Assembly (NCBI GenBank): GCA_934130405.1
Contig: CAKOXX010000015.1
Location: 1 to 31,230 of the forward strand
Direction: 5' to 3'
DNA length: 31,230 nt
From: an uncultured Bacilli bacterium
Lineage (GTDB): Bacteria; Bacillota_I; Bacilli_A; RF39; UBA660
A model generated the notes under the pieces. That model was given only the letters and a program-made list of their open reading frames with translations, ran no database searches and was not told the origin of the DNA. Each line of letters begins with the position of its first letter. Within the stretch, counting starts at the first letter, position 1. The position numbers and the translations under genes are program-made. Below, in pieces: positions 14,825 to 22,522 of this stretch.

Positions 14825-15910
14825 TTATTTATCTTTTGCAATACTTAGTAATATTCCGATAGATACCATACTTATTAGTAAACTACTACCACCATAAGAA
14901 AGGAAGGGTAAAGTGACTCCAGTTATCGGAATCAATCCAACGACCACCGCTAGGTTCATCGAGGCTTGAAATAACATTTGAAAAGCAATTCCAAAGGAAA
15001 GATACTTTGCAAATAAATTATTGGCATTCAAAGAAATCTTTAAAGAAAAGTAAAAGAGTAGGAAAAATAAGGAACAAACAAAGATACAACCTACAACACC
15101 AAACTCTTCACAGACGATAGAAAAGATAAAATCAGTCTGGGGTTCAGGTAGATAGAAATGTTTCTGCCTAGAATTTAGAAAACCTTGTCCTAATAAACCA
15201 CCGGGACCAATCGCATACATGGATTGAATCATTTGAAAACCAGTACCAAGGGGATCTTTCCAAGGATTAATAAAAGAAGTAATTCGGTTCATTCGATAAG
15301 GGGCAATAGCAATTAAAAGACAAGTACCAATAACGCCAAGAGCAAATGTCCCATAGAAAAACTTCATATCAAGACCGGCGATAAAAAGTAGAGCAATAAC
15401 ACTAACCATTAAAACAAGACCGGTTCCTAGATCTGGTTGTAACATAATAAGACCAAACGCTAATAGTGAAACACCAAGAATAGGTAAGATACCCTTTCTT
15501 AAATCTTTTAAATATTTATCAGAATTATTCAAATACTTACTAGTAAAAATAATCAGTCCAAGTTTTGCTGCTTCACTTGGTTGAATACCAAAAGGACCAA
15601 TTCCAAACCAACTTCTACTACCATTTCGAACGCTTCCGATAAAGGGAATTAATACTAAAATTAACAATAAAAAACAAATACCTAAAATGATATTTGCCTT
15701 TTTATAATAGATTTTATAATCTATTTTTGAAATAAAATTCATTAGTATGAGTCCTGCTACAGTGAATAATGCTTGTTGCTTCACATAGTGGAAACTATCG
15801 TGAAACTTATATTCTGCCCAGATACTACTAGCAGAATAAATCATTATAAGTCCAAATATTAGTAAGAGTATTACGGTGATTAGTAAAGGCAAATCAAACC
15901 GTTTTTTCAA
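14825..15910 (-). CDS. ftsW: FtsW/RodA/SpoVE-family peptidoglycan glycosyltransferase
   Basis: The 361-residue SEDS-family protein has about ten membrane segments (LLITVILLLIFGLIMIYS at the N-terminus). Family motifs: NGSRSWFGIGPFGIQPSE (the conserved RSWF...QPSE loop), LLAFGLIMLQPDLGTG, AIGPGGLLGQG, LPEPQTDFIFSIVCEE with the Asp conserved in SEDS polymerases, and LPFLSYGGSSL near the end. SEDS proteins polymerise lipid II with a partner PBP at the septum (FtsW) or side wall (RodA). Position just after mraY supports FtsW, although SpoVE/RodA cannot be excluded on sequence. The start is TTG at 15908-15910 behind AGGAAGGAG. It is 18 bases after mraY and so is co-transcribed with it. Confidence 0.88.
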   Translation of the reverse strand: MKKRFDLPLLITVILLLIFGLIMIYSASSIWAEYKFHDSFHYVKQQALFTVAGLILMNFISKIDYKIYYKKANIILGICFLLLILVLIPFIGSVRNGSRSWFGIGPFGIQPSEAAKLGLIIFTSKYLNNSDKYLKDLRKGILPILGVSLLAFGLIMLQPDLGTGLVLMVSVIALLFIAGLDMKFFYGTFALGVIGTCLLIAIAPYRMNRITSFINPWKDPLGTGFQMIQSMYAIGPGGLLGQGFLNSRQKHFYLPEPQTDFIFSIVCEEFGVVGCIFVCSLFFLLFYFSLKISLNANNLFAKYLSFGIAFQMLFQASMNLAVVVGLIPITGVTLPFLSYGGSSLLISMVSIGILLSIAKDK

Positions 15911-15928
15911 AAGAAAATTCGCTCCTTC

Positions 15929-16909
15929 CTAAAGCCAAACTCCAAATAAAATTCCTAACATAGCAAGAATAAGACCAAATGTACAGAATAGTTTAACTAT
16001 ATCTGTTTCACTCCAACCAAGTTTTTCAAAATGGTGATGAAGTGGGGTCATTAAGAATAATTTATGATGAAAAAACTTAACCCAGATAACTTGTAAAATA
16101 ACTGATAATGTTTCAATTACAAATACAAGTGCTACTACTAGTAAAGTTAATTCACGATGAGTTAAAATAGCAACTGCTCCCATCACACCACCTAAGGCCA
16201 GGCTTCCTGTGTCCCCCATAAAAATCTTAGCAGGGTGAGTATTATATACTAGAAAACCGATAAGTGAACCAACTAAAACTAAACAAAATATTCCAATATC
16301 TTCAAACCCAACTACAAATGATATTAAAGCAAAAGCGATAAAGGCGATAGCCGATAAGCTTCCCGCTAAACCATCCAGTCCATCTGTTAAGTTAACAGCG
16401 TTACTAGAACCAATTAATATTAAAAGAATGAATAAACCATATAACCATTTCATTTCAATATCGATATGTAGTGTTCCAACAATCCACGATGTTTGTCCAC
16501 CATTTTTCATATAGATATAAAAGAAAATAGTAGAAATAATAATTTGTCCAAAGAGTTTTTGATAAGTCGTCAGTCCTTCGTTATTGTGTTTCCTTAAAGA
16601 TAGAAAATCATCGAGGAAACCAATGACGGCAAAACCACAAAATACTAATAAAACAATCGCTAAATTATCTGTATAAGGAATCTTTCCTAAAAGTAATAAA
16701 GCTGTAGTAATTAAAATAGTTGGCAGAATAAATATTATTCCTCCCATTGTTGGAGTACCAGCTTTCTTCCGATGATTTTCTCCAACATAAACACTAATCG
16801 TTTGGCCAACATGTAATCTTTTCAAAATAGGAACTAAAATGAGTCCTAGAAAGACACTTGTTAAAAAGCCAATCATGACAGCGAACACTGCCTTTGTCAA
16901 TAATAACAC
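15929..16909 (-). CDS. mraY: Phospho-N-acetylmuramoyl-pentapeptide-transferase (MraY)
   Basis: The protein has 326 residues and about ten membrane segments. It transfers phospho-MurNAc-pentapeptide from UDP to undecaprenyl phosphate, making lipid I. Diagnostic motifs: KKAGTPTMGGIIFI (about 47-60), FLDDFLSLRKHNNEGLT with the DD pair, NLTDGLDGLAGSL with the catalytic Asp region, IFMGDTGSLALGG, and the histidine motif MTPLHHHFEKLGWSE near the C-terminus. The start is GTG at 16907-16909 with GGGAGAG upstream. Length is normal for the family. It is the first gene of a two-gene mraY-ftsW unit; the rest of the classical dcw cluster (murD, murG, ftsZ) is not adjacent, so the cluster is split in this genome. 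Confidence 0.95.
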   Translation of the reverse strand: MLLLTKAVFAVMIGFLTSVFLGLILVPILKRLHVGQTISVYVGENHRKKAGTPTMGGIIFILPTILITTALLLLGKIPYTDNLAIVLLVFCGFAVIGFLDDFLSLRKHNNEGLTTYQKLFGQIIISTIFFYIYMKNGGQTSWIVGTLHIDIEMKWLYGLFILLILIGSSNAVNLTDGLDGLAGSLSAIAFIAFALISFVVGFEDIGIFCLVLVGSLIGFLVYNTHPAKIFMGDTGSLALGGVMGAVAILTHRELTLLVVALVFVIETLSVILQVIWVKFFHHKLFLMTPLHHHFEKLGWSETDIVKLFCTFGLILAMLGILFGVWL

Positions 16910-16940
16910 TTTTTTCTCACTCTCCCGTTTCTTCCTTTGT

Positions 16941-16969
16941 ATTATAACATACTAGTTATGCACTTTAAA
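16941..16969 (-). promoter_or_regulatory. Promoter of mraY-ftsW
   Basis: Minus strand: TTTAAA (16964-16969), a 17-base spacer and a perfect TATAAT (16941-16946), about 32 bases before the GTG start. Confidence 0.55.
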
Positions 16970-17042
16970 ACTTTTTTACTTATTTTGTTACTTCCTTGAC
17001 ATATTACTTTTCAATTAAGTCTATTCTAGATAACAAAAAAAC

Positions 17043-17071
17043 TTTCCAATTAGCAGAAAATAACTTATAAT
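17043..17071 (+). promoter_or_regulatory. Promoter of the metallopeptidase operon
   Basis: TTTCCA (17043-17048), a 17-base spacer and TATAAT (17066-17071), 24 bases before ATG 17095. A second possible promoter begins at TTGACA 16996 with a poor -10 (TCTATT, 18-base spacer). Confidence 0.5.
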
Positions 17072-17094
17072 AAGCAACTATAGGGGTGAAGTTT

Positions 17095-18174
17095 ATGCAA
17101 GCTGGGTTAAAACTAAATAAAAATTATAAAGAGTTATATACTACTATTAAGAACTTACGTGAATATGCTAAAGATAATGCTAATGATAAATTTGCAAGAC
17201 TTAGTTGCTATGCTACTTATGACTCTTTAGTAGTTATATTACCCTCTAAAGAAATGATTTATGATAATAATGAAATGAAATTAGAAGAGCTATTTAATTC
17301 TATCTGTGAAAAGGAAATAAATGCAGTCTATCGCAATAGAAAAAATTATCAGGCTACAGTTGATACCTTTTATAAGGAGATATATAAGATAATTGCTAAA
17401 GAAATGAAGTCTAAGCAACAAGAGTTTTTACCAATTGATATTTCTTCTAAAGAACAGCTAGAAATACTTAAAGGTTACTACCAAACTACCGATAAAAAAT
17501 TAGAAAAGTTATTTCTAGAATACACGGAAAAGAATAGAATCTTTGCTATGCCAAGTAATGACGAAGAAGCTTTTGGAACTAATTTTATCAATCCGTTAAG
17601 TAACGAATCAGTTGTATTAATAAATAATAAGCTTTCTTCCATTAATACAATGTTAGCAATTACGCATGAGTTTGGGCATGTGCTAGATAATATTACTTTT
17701 AGGGATACACATACTAGTAGGGAAACGATGAGGTATTTCTTTACTTCTCCTTATTCAGAAACTAATTCTACTTATCAAGAACTAGCTTTCTTAGAGTATT
17801 TAATCAAAAATAATATTTATCAAGAAGAAGCGATTAGAACAATTAAAGAAAATATAGTTAATCTTCATTTGATGCCTTTTACAGTTATGACTTCTAAGAA
17901 GGAAAAAGACGAATCTCGTCTCTTTGAGGATTATACTAATGATGACTTTATTGAACTTGCTAATATCAAGGATGAAGCAGTTGACTTGATGACTTACGGT
18001 TATGGTTTTATGTTTGCTATTGCCATGTTAGATGATTACAATCTGTATGAGAAGTTTCAATTACTTAGAGCTCCACGATTAGATAAGAAAAAATTAGATA
18101 GGGAAGGGTTCACTGATGAAGTAATTTCTAAAACAATGGTAAAGAAAATAGATGAATATTATAGGAGAAGATAA
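17095..18174 (+). CDS. M3-like zinc metallopeptidase, tandem copy 1
   Basis: The 359-residue cytoplasmic protein has no signal peptide. The zinc-binding HEFGH is at 191-195, and the third ligand is probably Glu222 in SETNSTYQE, matching the E-V-A-S-T-x-N-E motif of M3 oligoendopeptidases, which follows HExxH by about 25 residues. Usual M3 enzymes are about 600 residues, so this is a short form with a reduced N-terminal region. The last 40 residues (LDREGFTDEVISKTMVKKI) are shared with the next two genes. The frame opens at GTG 17086, but AGGGG sits ahead of ATG 17095, which is chosen. It ends at the base before the next ATG. Peptide cleavage is the expected activity; the substrate is unknown. 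It is the first of three tandem paralogues that are well diverged, so the triplication is not recent. Confidence 0.7.
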   Translation: MQAGLKLNKNYKELYTTIKNLREYAKDNANDKFARLSCYATYDSLVVILPSKEMIYDNNEMKLEELFNSICEKEINAVYRNRKNYQATVDTFYKEIYKIIAKEMKSKQQEFLPIDISSKEQLEILKGYYQTTDKKLEKLFLEYTEKNRIFAMPSNDEEAFGTNFINPLSNESVVLINNKLSSINTMLAITHEFGHVLDNITFRDTHTSRETMRYFFTSPYSETNSTYQELAFLEYLIKNNIYQEEAIRTIKENIVNLHLMPFTVMTSKKEKDESRLFEDYTNDDFIELANIKDEAVDLMTYGYGFMFAIAMLDDYNLYEKFQLLRAPRLDKKKLDREGFTDEVISKTMVKKIDEYYRRR

Positions 18175-19338
18175 ATGATTAAATTAAATGATGATTATAA
18201 AATAATTGCTGATAAAATTAAAGAATTAGAAGAACACTTTATAAATTGTAAAACACCAGCTGATTGTGCCAATTATGTTAGAACTTATCAAGTATTAATA
18301 ATGATTTATACTAGTCATTGTTATACTTTCCCTCATAATAAGAAATGTAAGAAAAATGTCTATTTAAGAAATACCCATGCAATTGCTAGTCATATTATTG
18401 ATAAGAAAAGAATGAATGATTTTATTTCTAATAAAGGACTACATAGCAACTTGATAGCAAACTTCTATTTAGATTGTTTTACTTTATTTAAAGATTATGT
18501 AAATAATAATTGGGATAGATATTATAAAAATGCTAGAATATCAGCAAAAGAACAAGAAGAAATACTAGATGATTTTTTCTTAACAGATGGCAAAGACTTA
18601 CAAGAAGTATATTTGAAACATAGAAAAGAAAATAAATTATTTCTAATGTCAGAAGAATTTTGTGACCTACTAAATGGAACAACTGGAGTAACTGTCTGGA
18701 CTCCTGATGATGGTACTAACTTTGTGCTTTTAGCTGAACAAGACAATAAAATAGGAGAGTTGATAACAGCAATTCATGAATTAGGACATGTCTATGACTT
18801 TACTACTTATGCTAATAGTCACACTTTAAGAGATACAGCAGCTTATAGTAATAATTCACCATATTGTGAGGTTGCATCTATTTATCATCAATATAAATTT
18901 TATGAATATTTACTAAAAAATAACATCTATTCCAATGACACAATGAAAAATTTTTTATCAAGTGTAAATAGCAATCTTACTTATCTAGGTGAAATCTTTC
19001 CTTTAAAATTAATTAGTGATGAATATTTAAGAAAGAAAAAGTTAATAATTGAAAAGCAAGAAATCAATAGAGTTCTTAATGATTTAAATGAGAAAGAGGA
19101 ACTCATTGATTATAACATTGTAAAAGATACTTTTGATGCCTATGATTCTATTCGTTATGGCTATGGCTTCATGTTAACAATGACTATGTTAGAAAATCCT
19201 GATTTGTATGATAATTTTCAAAGAATACGTGAACCACTTTTTGATAAAGAAAAGTTAGATAATGCTGGTTTTACTGATAAAGTAATTAACAAATCGATGG
19301 TTAAAAGAATGAATAAATATTTTGGAGAAACAAAATGA
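18175..19338 (+). CDS. M3-like zinc metallopeptidase, tandem copy 2
   Basis: The 387-residue paralogue of its neighbours has HELGH at 201-205 and the probable third ligand Glu232 in CEVASIYHQ, where the second acidic residue of the family motif (NE) is replaced by Gln. It also shares KFYEYLLKNNIYS, YGYGFMLTMTMLENPDLYDN and the C-terminal AGFTDKVINKSMVKRMNKYF. The N-terminal 130 residues differ most between the copies and may set specificity. Its ATG directly follows the stop of copy 1 and its last bases overlap the start of copy 3 (ATGA), so all three are translationally coupled and probably made in fixed ratio, perhaps as parts of one complex (inference). Confidence 0.7.
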   Translation: MIKLNDDYKIIADKIKELEEHFINCKTPADCANYVRTYQVLIMIYTSHCYTFPHNKKCKKNVYLRNTHAIASHIIDKKRMNDFISNKGLHSNLIANFYLDCFTLFKDYVNNNWDRYYKNARISAKEQEEILDDFFLTDGKDLQEVYLKHRKENKLFLMSEEFCDLLNGTTGVTVWTPDDGTNFVLLAEQDNKIGELITAIHELGHVYDFTTYANSHTLRDTAAYSNNSPYCEVASIYHQYKFYEYLLKNNIYSNDTMKNFLSSVNSNLTYLGEIFPLKLISDEYLRKKKLIIEKQEINRVLNDLNEKEELIDYNIVKDTFDAYDSIRYGYGFMLTMTMLENPDLYDNFQRIREPLFDKEKLDNAGFTDKVINKSMVKRMNKYFGETK

Positions 19339-20468
19339 CAGAATTAAATAAAGAGCAACTTTTTCTTTTAAAGAAAATGAAAGAACTAGAAAATAAATTT
19401 AAATATCCACCGTTTAGTGGATACCTTGATTGTTATGATTATTTAACATCTTATAACATGTTAAAAAAACTATTAGGAAAAGATATAACTAATAAAAGTA
19501 TTGCTGATGATTTCATCATTAATTTTCTATCAATAAGTAAAGGTGAATTATTAGTAAATAAAACAGTAAAAAATATAATAGATAGTAAATATGAACATAG
19601 TATTCTAATTAAAAGCTTTATGAATGATGTTAATGATATCTTTGTTAACTACTTAGAAAATACAACTCTTGCTAGTAATAGTAAGATATCAGTTAAAGAA
19701 GAAAAAGAAATATTAATGGAATATTTAAAGACTGATGGAAAAGATTTGTATAACAAAACTAAGGGTAAAATTCATTTTTTGAATCCTTCTAAATTAAAAT
19801 TAGATCAAGAAGCAAGTGATAGTATTTCTATATATTTGCCATTAACAGATGAAGGTATTATTACTGTTTGCAATTTAGACAATAAAGTTAGTAAGATGGG
19901 CGCCTTAATTCATGAGTTAGGTCATACTGAAGATTGGTTTTCCTACAGAAAACTTCATTCTAGAAAGAGTACTAGTATATATGCTAAAAATATTGGTTCT
20001 TTATATAGTGAAGTAAAATCTACTTATAATGAGTATAAATTTTATGATTATTTGTTAAAGAATAATATTTATTTGGCTGATACTTTAACTACTCTTGCTT
20101 TAGTTACTAATGAATACTTTAATAGTTTAGATTATGCTTCTCTTATCGGTTATATTCCCTTAAACTTTTTAAAAGCAGATAGTCTTATCGTCTACAAAGA
20201 AGATTTAAGAAAAAGTACTATCAAGATGCCCGAAGTTACACCATATTTAAAAGAAATGGATGATGAGATTCCTTTTGATGATGCATTAACTTATAGTTAT
20301 GGTATGATGTTAAGTTTTGCCATGCTAGAAAATCCAGATTTATATGATAAATTTGAAAAATTGCAAGAGCCATTCTTTCATAAAGAAAAATTAGATAAAG
20401 CCGGTTTTACGGATGAGGTGATTGCTAAATCAATGGTTAAAAGAATGAATAAATATTTTAAGATATAG
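19335..20468 (+). CDS. M3-like zinc metallopeptidase, tandem copy 3
   Basis: The 377-residue paralogue has HELGH at 193-197 and Glu226 in SEVKSTYNE, the best match of the three to the M3 ligand motif. It shares the tail AGFTDEVIAKSMVKRMNKYF and YSYGMMLSFAMLENPDLYDK with copy 2. The ATG overlaps the stop of copy 2 by four bases. Active-site residues are intact in all three copies, so no copy is an obvious dead partner. A new promoter begins 20 bases after its stop, which separates it from the next operon. Confidence 0.7.
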   Translation: MTELNKEQLFLLKKMKELENKFKYPPFSGYLDCYDYLTSYNMLKKLLGKDITNKSIADDFIINFLSISKGELLVNKTVKNIIDSKYEHSILIKSFMNDVNDIFVNYLENTTLASNSKISVKEEKEILMEYLKTDGKDLYNKTKGKIHFLNPSKLKLDQEASDSISIYLPLTDEGIITVCNLDNKVSKMGALIHELGHTEDWFSYRKLHSRKSTSIYAKNIGSLYSEVKSTYNEYKFYDYLLKNNIYLADTLTTLALVTNEYFNSLDYASLIGYIPLNFLKADSLIVYKEDLRKSTIKMPEVTPYLKEMDDEIPFDDALTYSYGMMLSFAMLENPDLYDKFEKLQEPFFHKEKLDKAGFTDEVIAKSMVKRMNKYFKI

Positions 20469-20487
20469 AACTTTCTTTCGCTATAGA

Positions 20488-20516
20488 TTGACAAAACTAG
20501 TAAAACTTAGTATAAT
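20488..20516 (+). promoter_or_regulatory. Consensus sigma-A promoter of the coiled-coil triplet
   Basis: Perfect TTGACA (20488-20493), a 17-base spacer and perfect TATAAT (20511-20516), followed by GGGGGAG before ATG 20541. It is the strongest promoter in the window and predicts high constitutive expression of the three genes behind it. Confidence 0.85.
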
Positions 20517-20540
20517 ATGCGGCAATAAGGGGGAGTTTTT

Positions 20541-21134
20541 ATGAAAGAATTAAATAGGGTAAGGCTTAAAGCTGTTTTAGCGGCTACATCAGCTGTTTGG
20601 CTTGGAGTACGCAGTGATATGGCTTATCGTGCTATTTCTGAAATGCTAACAGTTCATAATGAAAAAGAAGAGAACGATGCCAAAATAGAAGAAATAATTA
20701 CGGATAATCTACAAATTTATATTGATAGAAAGAATACTTTAGAAGAGGAAGTAAAAAAATTAACAGGAGAAAATACTGTTCAAATAGTAGACGATGAATT
20801 TAATCTTAAAGATTTAATAGTAATAGAACATGATAATTTAGAAAATCAATCTTATTTGTATATTTTAGAAAAGCAAAGAGAACCTGATGAATATGAAGAA
20901 TATCACCACAATTTTATGGCTCTATCATCAATAGATAATAGTGAGAAATATTCTAATTCTTGTGATAATTTTATCCGTTTTACTGAAAGTGAACCATTAT
21001 TTGATTATTTAAATAGTGATGAAATGGCAGAAGTTACTGATGGAAAATTAACTACTTCACAATTAGATAATATATCAAGTCGTATAAATTCTTTGTGTAA
21101 AGAAAATAATAATGAAAAGATTTTTACTAAATAA
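20541..21134 (+). CDS. N-anchored coiled-coil protein, tandem copy 1
   Basis: The product is not recognised; it has 197 residues. A weak N-terminal hydrophobic stretch (about 10-23) is followed by a charged helical segment (YIDRKNTLEEEVKKLTGE, about 54-71). A C-terminal domain shared with the next two genes comes last: FNLKDLIVIEHDNLENQSYL, YILEKQ, YEEYHHNFMAL, FIRFTESEPLFDYLNSDEM, and DGKLTTSQLDNISSRINS. The shared domain looks like a small alpha/beta fold. HHNF and the acidic FTESEP are constant and may mark a binding site. The gene has the best promoter in the window and a GGGGGAG SD. Location is probably the membrane with the C-terminal domain outside, but the first hydrophobic segment is short, so this is uncertain. 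Confidence 0.6.
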   Translation: MKELNRVRLKAVLAATSAVWLGVRSDMAYRAISEMLTVHNEKEENDAKIEEIITDNLQIYIDRKNTLEEEVKKLTGENTVQIVDDEFNLKDLIVIEHDNLENQSYLYILEKQREPDEYEEYHHNFMALSSIDNSEKYSNSCDNFIRFTESEPLFDYLNSDEMAEVTDGKLTTSQLDNISSRINSLCKENNNEKIFTK

Positions 21135-21157
21135 AAAGAATTGATGGTGGATTATAA

Positions 21158-21787
21158 ATGAAAGATAGTGGAAAAGAAGATTTAATAAATAAAATAGAAA
21201 AAGGAGCTTTTATTGCTATGTATGTTAGTACTGTAGCTTTAGCTGGTATATCATCAGAATTACTTTATCAATTAAGACCATTATTCATGAATAGTGAGCA
21301 AGATAAAGATATAGATGGAATTGTTGATGAAAATTTAACTAAATACATTTCTAAACGTAGCAGATTGGAAGAAGAAATAAGAAATTTAGAAAAAGAAAAG
21401 TTAGAATTAGTTGAAGGAAAGAAATTAGATGAAGAGTTTGCATTAGAAGATTTAGTAGTTATTGAACATGTGAATATTGAAAATCATTCTTATTTATATA
21501 TACTAGAAAAAGAACATAGCCAAGGAAAGTATGAAGAATATAATCATAACTTTGTAGCAACCTATGAACTGCATAATGATGATGAAACTAATCTTTCTGG
21601 TGAAAATTTTATTCATTTTACCGAATGTGAACCGCTATTTGATTATTTGAGTGATGTTGAAATGGCAGAAGTTACTGATGGAAAATTAACCACTTCACAA
21701 TTAGACAATATATCAAGTCGTATTAATTCTAAATATAAAGAAAATAATGATACGAAAGTATTAACTAAAAGTATGGATAACAAATAA
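21158..21787 (+). CDS. N-anchored coiled-coil protein, tandem copy 2
   Basis: This 209-residue paralogue has a clearer membrane segment at about 17-38 (AFIAMYVSTVALAGISSELL), a helical linker (SRLEEEIRNLEKEKLEL) and the shared C-terminal domain (FALEDLVVIEHVNIENHSYL, YEEYNHNFVAT, FIHFTECEPLFDYLSDVEM). The stretch from about 21660 is nearly identical at the DNA level to 21021 onward in copy 1, which points to recent duplication or gene conversion limited to the 3' end. It starts 23 bases after copy 1 with GGTGG as SD. Function is unknown. Confidence 0.6.
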   Translation: MKDSGKEDLINKIEKGAFIAMYVSTVALAGISSELLYQLRPLFMNSEQDKDIDGIVDENLTKYISKRSRLEEEIRNLEKEKLELVEGKKLDEEFALEDLVVIEHVNIENHSYLYILEKEHSQGKYEEYNHNFVATYELHNDDETNLSGENFIHFTECEPLFDYLSDVEMAEVTDGKLTTSQLDNISSRINSKYKENNDTKVLTKSMDNK

Positions 21788-21802
21788 GAGAGGAATGTTA
21801 AA

Positions 21803-22393
21803 ATGAACAGTAAAAAAAGAAAAGGTCTTATAGCAACAAGTTTGATATCATTTGTTATTGCTTCTATAGGGATGAAGGCATTAGATAGCGAGACTCCTAA
21901 GAAAGTTATAACTATTACTAAAGAGAAGGATACAAATAATGTATTAAATAAAAAGCTAGAAGAATATGAAAATAAACGAGATGCCTTAGAAAGAGAAATA
22001 GCAGCTTTAGAACAGAAAAAAGAAAGATTAAAGACTGAAGAGAATTTTGCGTTAAAAGATTTAGTTGTTATGGAAGATACAAATATAGATAATGATACCT
22101 CTTTATATATTTTAAAAGAAGGAATAACTTCTGGTATTTATGAAGAGTATCATCATAACTTTCACGCTTGGTATAGAATGCATGAAGAAGGTAATCATAA
22201 TGAAATTTGTGGAACTTACGTTCACTTTGATGAGTGTTATCCATTATTTAATTATTTAACAGATGAAGAAAAACAAGAAGCTAGTGTAAATAACGGAATT
22301 TTTACTACTTCAGAATTAGATGAAATATCAGAACGTATTAATAAAGAGTATAAAGAAAAAAATAATAACAAAATATTAGTTAAATCATTATAA
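21803..22393 (+). CDS. N-anchored coiled-coil protein, tandem copy 3
   Basis: The most diverged of the three, 196 residues. It has a short Lys/Arg-rich N-terminus, a membrane segment at about 8-26 (LIATSLISFVIASIGM), a coiled coil (LEEYENKRDALEREIAALEQ, about 49-68) and the common domain (FALKDLVVMEDTNIDNDTSL, YEEYHHNFHAW, YVHFDECYPLFNYL, FTTSELDEISERIN). The constant core across the three is F-x-L-(K/E)-DL-(V/I)-V-(I/M)-E, YEEY-x-HNF, and (F/Y)-(I/V)-(R/H)-F-(T/D)-E-x-(E/Y)-PLF-(D/N)-YL. It starts 15 bases after copy 2 (SD AGAGAGGA). A weak hairpin (ACAAG...CTTGT, about 22401-22419) follows and may end the operon. Confidence 0.6.
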   Translation: MNSKKRKGLIATSLISFVIASIGMKALDSETPKKVITITKEKDTNNVLNKKLEEYENKRDALEREIAALEQKKERLKTEENFALKDLVVMEDTNIDNDTSLYILKEGITSGIYEEYHHNFHAWYRMHEEGNHNEICGTYVHFDECYPLFNYLTDEEKQEASVNNGIFTTSELDEISERINKEYKEKNNNKILVKSL

Positions 22394-22480
22394 AAGAAAA
22401 ACAAGTTGCTTTTGCTTGTAATTGAATATTTAAATATAAAAGATTAAAAAACATAATTCTAAAAAAAATTAGTATTAACT

Positions 22481-22486
22481 TATAAT
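22481..22486 (+). promoter_or_regulatory. -10 element before the 29-residue-repeat gene
   Basis: A perfect TATAAT lies 36 bases before the GGGGG SD and ATG 22523 region. No good -35 is visible. Confidence 0.4.
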
Positions 22487-22522
22487 GTTAATTCTTAAAA
22501 GAGCAAATAATAAGGGGGAAAT

